Of a stretch of 64,000 bases of DNA, positions 59,020-64,000 are shown piece after piece; position 1 is the stretch's first letter; every line of letters starts with the position of its first letter. This DNA is from Trichomonas vaginalis G3 (taxonomy: Eukaryota > Parabasalia > Trichomonadida > Trichomonadidae): NCBI RefSeq assembly GCF_026262505.1, contig NC_067205.1:1364001-1428000 (forward strand), written 5' to 3'. The notes beneath the pieces were generated by a model that worked only from the letters and a program-made list of their open reading frames with translations, searched no databases and was not told where the DNA came from. The translations under genes were made by a program, and so were the position numbers.

Positions 59020-60249
59020 CAGTTTTTGAAAAGATTAATTATTCTTTATATTCAATAACAATTTTTATTGATTTTATATAGCGAAACATGTGTAATTAAT
59101 TTATCAGCATTAACAATTTTTTTATTCAAAATAATATATTCAAATTGTGTGGACTTTTTGAAATGACACGGCTTCTGTTCAGGAATTTAGCATAAAAGTG
59201 AAAGTGTGGCTAATTTCACTTTTAGATAATTATGCGCCTTCACAAAACTTCGCGGTTTAGTTCTGAATCCAATCTTATGAATTACCATTAAATTTACATT
59301 CCATTAGCTTTATTTTAACATTTGATCGCTAATTTATTTTTTGAGGGAGCTTGTTATTTAATCTAAAATTTCATTTAAAAAGCATGTGCGTTTTATAGAG
59401 ATTCTGTTTATGACAAAATTATCTCGTAACGTCATTTCTTATTAGAACAAAGGTTGAAAAACAGATGTTTTATGCAAAAATTACTTTGGAAACTAATATG
59501 ATAGCACATATACAAAATCATTATAAAGCCAGTTAACAACAAATAACAAATATTGTTCTCAATTTCCGAATAACATAGATCTTTATAATGATAATGTTAG
59601 AATAAATGCAATAGTTCGAACAGTACTTCTTATACAAGGATAATCGAATGACTGGCCCAATCTCAATATCGAAAACTTGAAAGATAGGAAATCGAGCGAT
59701 TTTACTAATTTAATTCGATACAATTACTGTTGTGTTCAATTGTATCTGCTCTAAATCATTATTTCATGATTATGTTTCAAAACTAAAGTAAACACCTATT
59801 AATAAAGAGTAATTATCTTTGTATTCAAGAGTAATCTCTCTGATTTCTAAATTGACTAGCCGCTAAATAGCAATTTTGCATGACAATAAAATTTTATATA
59901 AAGAATTTAACTTGTAATCAAAATATCATTCACATAGATTCATAACATTGAAATTTAAAACGGTTGCAAAACATTAAATCGATGCATTCGCTATTGACAA
60001 AAGTTTTAGATCGAATCATAATATCCGCATTCGTTTTATGATCTGCTCTATTGAAATTAATAGAGAAACTTGGGGCCAGTTGGAAATTAAACGAAAATTC
60101 ATCATTGGAGTATATAGTTTGATTTTTTTTGGAAATGTCATCAAATATATGGCCAATAATATATAACATCAAATCTTTATATATAACAAAATAGAAGTAA
60201 AACGAAAAAAGTTTGCTATTCAACAATATATTGAACAATTAAATGAAAT
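59020..60249. other. Intergenic, 1.2 kb
   Basis: AT-rich. A 102-residue frame at 59930-60238 is Phe/Asn-rich and looks like a chance frame. I see no supported gene, RNA or repeat. Confidence 0.6.
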
Positions 60250-60672
60250 TTAATAACAAAGTTTAGTAGAGTTTGATCCCGTAATTAGAATACATGGTGA
60301 TGCAACCGAAATTGCTGAACGAAGAACATCTTCTTTGAATGGCTTCTTCTTTAAATAGACAACGGAATTATTGCCTTGGGGGTTCCTCTCATCAAATATT
60401 GTGCACTTAACAGCAGGAGTAATGGTGGAAGATGAACAGCCTTCGAACAATTCACAAATCTTGTCGCTTAAAATGCCAAAGTGAATTGACTCAATGATGC
60501 TAGATATCATCGGATCTGTGTAATCGCCCTCAATTTCGAAGACGGGGATTTCGTTTAGCTTGGATCTAATATATAATTTTTTACTTTCCATAAATACTTC
60601 TAATTCGAGGCAATCCGCATCTGAAAAGTCTTCCTTTTCATTGATGGGATGATAGAGATCGAAAGAAGCCAT
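60250..60672 (-). CDS. Small host protein of unknown function, 140 aa
   Basis: ATG at 60672 (MASFDLYHPINEKEDFSDAD). Acidic N-terminal segment, then alternating strand-like stretches (LYIRSKLNEIPVFEIEGDYT; AVKCTIFDERNPQGNNSVVY), a central helix (IESIHFGILSDKICELFEGC) and a final hydrophobic strand (SAISVASPCILITGS). Composition and stop position look real. The size and strand-helix-strand order resemble small assembly chaperone folds, but there is no motif to support a name. Intact. Confidence 0.6.
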   Translation of the reverse strand: MASFDLYHPINEKEDFSDADCLELEVFMESKKLYIRSKLNEIPVFEIEGDYTDPMISSIIESIHFGILSDKICELFEGCSSSTITPAVKCTIFDERNPQGNNSVVYLKKKPFKEDVLRSAISVASPCILITGSNSTKLCY

Positions 60673-62196
60673 TTTGTTGGATTACGTTCGAAATCTGAGA
60701 AAACGTTTGATTGAAAATTTTGAGAAGCTCGCAGAAAGTTATTATATCATGATCTGTTTCTGATAAAACAAAGTATTCTTTTATCAAAAACTGCCGATGA
60801 GAAATGTCCAAAAAACGTGTCAATCTGAATCTTTTCAGAGAAAACAGCTGTTTTTTTTCAATGAATCAACAAAATATCTTCTTATATAACGCATTAGTTG
60901 ACAATTCTGTAACATATCTTGTTTATTTTTATACAAGTTTTCATCATGCTCTCAAAATTTTTTTTCTCAAATCAAATTAAACTTGAAAAATAATATTGTA
61001 TTATACATAATTCAATCTAAACGATATAGAAAAATTTACATTATTTTATTACAGATCAAATTGATTTCAATTCAATCGACCGAGGGAGCTTAAAATCAAC
61101 ATATTTGAATTTCCCTATAATATCGAATGATGAATCAAATTGCATGTCTCAAATCTGCTTTTTAAAATTCGTAAATATCATATAGAATATTACAAATAGA
61201 TATATATTTCAAAAATACTATTTTTTTGTGATAAAAATTGCAAATTAAATTTCCAACATCATTGGATATATTTTGAGGCAACCATTTCTAAGAAAATTGC
61301 TTGATCAATATAATTCAGTACCAATTCTTATTTCGAATGACGCTAAACCCTTGAAACCTCAATCCAATATCTTTTTTAACTTCTTAGATATGCTTACTTC
61401 GCCTTTGTACATATATTTCACAAGATACATAGATGTAATATATCCTCGCCATTCGCTATCATGAGTAATCTCAAATTTTCATTTCATAAGATTAATGCAC
61501 AAGTGTATCATTATATGTATCTTTCTCATTTCACTAAGTATACATAACTTAATTTGATTCCAGTAATCTTCAATATTCGATATTAATATGACTTGATTTT
61601 TTTTATGAATGAAACTAGCAAATCTTCCTAGTCTAATATCATACTCATATATGAGACTCATATCCACTAGATATCCCCTCTTTATTGAAATAAATATTTT
61701 AAAATTTTATTTTTTTAGAAAATGCTAAATCTTATTGATGCTTTGTGATTCAAATCCATATGTATTGGATGAGTTGGCTAGTTTAGCTTTCTTTAGCTTT
61801 TGATATCAAAACTCAATTGAGCAATTGGCTGGAAATATGAAACAATTCACATTACACAAACAACATAATGGCACAAATAATTCAACACACATCCATTCAC
61901 TTATTAGGGTAAGTGTATGCCTTTTTTCTATCATTGGTTATGCTTCTACATTATTTTTAAACTCGCTTGAATTTAGAAAATGATTATCTTTCTGTAAAAC
62001 CAAATTTACACACTTCATTTCTTTGTCTGACATTTCCTCTAAGAAGAATTATAAATGCTCTTTCATTATGTTGTGCTTTTCACAAAGGATCTACTCCAGA
62101 AGAGAAGGATAGAGTTGTTCTTTGATGGCGAGAGAAGAAACAATCATTGTTTTATAATAAGAAAAAATATAAAAAATCTAGAAATATAACTTTTTT
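60673..62196. other. Intergenic, 1.5 kb
   Basis: AT-rich. A 63-residue frame at 61273-61464 could be a gene relic but has no recognisable match. I see no RNA gene or repeat. Confidence 0.6.
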
Positions 62197-63978
62197 TTAA
62201 ACAATAAAATAGTTTGATTCATACTCTAAAGATATAGATCTTAAGATGTTGAAAGGAACTTCAACATCATCAACACAACAAAACTCGATAGAAAACGTTG
62301 GATCCTTTGGTTTCAATCCTTCCATTTTCAGGAAAACTCCATCTCTCGTGATGTTTCTTATCGATGACTTCGCGTATTCGATTTCTTTCTCGTCAATCCT
62401 CGTAACAACGCACTTCTTGTACACAGCCAAAACTCCATTTCTGAAGTTAAAAGCAGCTCTAAGTTGTCCTCTTTTCTTTGTTGCAGGGATTTCGCTTCGA
62501 GACATCAGTCTTTCTTCAGGAGCCATGAGCTTAATTGTTCCCATTGGGAAGGATAACTGTTTAGTTATTGTAGGAGTCTCGGAAAGAATACTTGGAAATT
62601 CTTGGATCGAATTATCATATAATTGGCCGACTTTTACCTGCGAAAACGTGGATATTGTCTTCACAACAACCTGCTTGTTCTGTGGGAATCCGTTAAACAT
62701 CAAGTAATTGCCAACTAATGGGTCAAATGGCTGTTCTATGAAGCCTTTGAGCTCTTCGAAGCCATTGACATCGGCGTATGGGATGCTCATTTCATATTTA
62801 GCTTGGGATTGTGGCGGATTTTGGAGAGATCTGTTCATATTATCATAAAAGTTGACAGTCATGTTATAAAGGATAGATATGAACGTCTCGAATGATCCGC
62901 AAAATGTCTTAACGCTTATTCCAGGTAGGAATCCCTTCAAAGATACAGGCAATGAGTTATGAAGATAAACAATTTGCCGAGTTGACTCTTCTGGAGCTTT
63001 CTCGATCCTTCCTTCGATTTCTGTAGGCGAAATGCTCGATGACATGATATACAATCTCCTTTCCTTTGGCAATTTCGGAAGAATATCATACAAAACTTTG
63101 AAATATTCGAAAGCACTGAACATATATTTCTCTTCTAGTCCGAAATATATCTTTCCTAGTGCTAACGAAAATTCTGTCATATTTTCAATTGAAGGTGGAA
63201 AAGTGGCAAATTGGCCGGCAAAATTAATAAAATAGTGTCCATTAGTTACCAACACTGTTTTATCATTTATATGGTCATCTATCTGGAGTTTTGCGATATT
63301 GAGTGTAGACAGAATTGAGAGATGAGATCTCGCCAAGCTGCAGTTGATGTCTGAAAGACTGAATCCGATGAAAGAAACTAAATCTTCGTTGACTAAATTT
63401 AATGTGATGTTTGGAACGATAATTCTGATTGAAACATCTAATTCTGGCTGTACATACTGTCCGCCGACGTACATAATCCTTACACCGCATTCTGTCGTGT
63501 AAACACTCACATAAATTCTTGTATTCGCAATTTTTCGTGAGAAAAATGAGGAGAATTGAGTGCTACTGAAATCTACAGAGTTAGAAATACCTTCAATTGT
63601 TAAAATAACTTCAGTTGAAGTACTTGGAGTATCAAATCCATAAATTGAGCTGGAATGAGGCTCAATAAGTAGTGGCATGACTTCTTCAAGTTGCTGAGCG
63701 AATAAATCAAACTCAGTGTCGTTGACAATTGCAAATCTCGGCCGAGATCTTGGATTTGATATCGTAGCAATCATCGTTCCTTCATTTTCGACGATTGTTA
63801 AGTCAACCAACATCCTGTTATCATTATACATTAGCTGTAATGTAGTTGCACAAGGAGATGTAAGACAAAATACGTTTGCGCTGTAGTATTCGCCAACTTT
63901 GAGCGAGAAACCATTTGTCCTATCTCCAAATATTCTCAATGGTGTAGTTTCGTCAGGAGAAACTCTTTGTTCGGTCAT
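62197..63978 (-). CDS. VPS13-type lipid-transfer protein, C-terminal part (runs towards the window edge)
   Basis: The 593 residues from the first ATG resemble the SHR-BD and following region of VPS13 proteins. RPRFAIVNDTEFDLFAQQ and EPHSSSIYGFDTPSTS correspond to the polar-strand and W-D-D-P-like elements. FIGFSLSDINCSLARSHLSI followed by AKLQIDDHINDKTVLV corresponds to the conserved Q-I-D-N-Q-L block. The C-terminus (RNGVLAVYKKCVVTRIDEKE) is like the late VPS13 repeats. VPS13 proteins bridge membranes and move phospholipids. The frame stays open upstream of this ATG to the end of the window, so this may be the 3' part of a much longer gene. Confidence 0.7.
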   Translation of the reverse strand: MTEQRVSPDETTPLRIFGDRTNGFSLKVGEYYSANVFCLTSPCATTLQLMYNDNRMLVDLTIVENEGTMIATISNPRSRPRFAIVNDTEFDLFAQQLEEVMPLLIEPHSSSIYGFDTPSTSTEVILTIEGISNSVDFSSTQFSSFFSRKIANTRIYVSVYTTECGVRIMYVGGQYVQPELDVSIRIIVPNITLNLVNEDLVSFIGFSLSDINCSLARSHLSILSTLNIAKLQIDDHINDKTVLVTNGHYFINFAGQFATFPPSIENMTEFSLALGKIYFGLEEKYMFSAFEYFKVLYDILPKLPKERRLYIMSSSISPTEIEGRIEKAPEESTRQIVYLHNSLPVSLKGFLPGISVKTFCGSFETFISILYNMTVNFYDNMNRSLQNPPQSQAKYEMSIPYADVNGFEELKGFIEQPFDPLVGNYLMFNGFPQNKQVVVKTISTFSQVKVGQLYDNSIQEFPSILSETPTITKQLSFPMGTIKLMAPEERLMSRSEIPATKKRGQLRAAFNFRNGVLAVYKKCVVTRIDEKEIEYAKSSIRNITRDGVFLKMEGLKPKDPTFSIEFCCVDDVEVPFNILRSISLEYESNYFIV

Positions 63979-64000
63979 CGCAATTATTGAAAATCCAATT

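Noticed and set aside
59930-60238. 102-residue minus-strand frame
   Set aside because: Phe/Asn/Ile-rich, no domain, no initiator; probably chance.

Overview
The window looks like nuclear DNA of a parabasalid flagellate, most likely Trichomonas vaginalis or a close relative. It is strongly AT-rich and its host genes are short-spaced and intronless. Start codons are preceded by TCA-Y-T initiator-like motifs. Host families (a CARMIL-like LRR protein, a WH2/polyproline protein, a PROPPIN, a VPS13-type protein) sit beside large Polinton/Maverick elements, which are abundant in that genus. The species call is an inference; no marker gene here settles it.

Layout. (1) 1-14.4 kb: a rearranged Polinton fossil whose left end lies outside the window. 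It holds an inverted duplication (arms 1-1.65 kb and 5.85-8.7 kb), a phage-like fibre-tip remnant, a 121-bp minisatellite, a broken SF3 helicase, and a nested 1.2-kb TIR element carrying tandem cloverleaf-like palindromes. A better preserved block (8.8-14.4 kb) has a packaging ATPase, a double-jelly-roll capsid protein and small virion-type proteins. (2) 14.4-18.07 kb: no convincing gene, but a cluster of about ten hairpins of 25-65 nt. (3) 18.07-18.74 kb: one host gene, then about 1.4 kb of AT-rich repeats. (4) 20.19-45.30 kb: a second Polinton, about 25.1 kb, with terminal inverted repeats and a candidate 5-bp target-site duplication (TACAT). It encodes the family hallmarks (protein-primed PolB, retrovirus-type integrase, packaging ATPase, SF3 helicase, major capsid protein), plus a phage-type receptor-binding fibre, a Dam-like adenine methyltransferase, an HNH-type protein and many small unknown proteins. 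Several genes are broken (on the order of a dozen breaks overall). (5) 45.3-64 kb: ordinary host DNA with nine protein genes or part-genes and one tRNA-Arg(ACG).

In the second Polinton, replication would use PolB and the helicase, insertion the integrase, and virion assembly the capsid protein, ATPase and small amphipathic proteins. The fibre would supply attachment. The two Polintons differ across most genes but share a nearly identical fibre-tip segment, which points to exchange between elements. The host block is rich in actin-cortex and membrane-traffic families (WH2, CARMIL-like, PROPPIN, VPS13-like).
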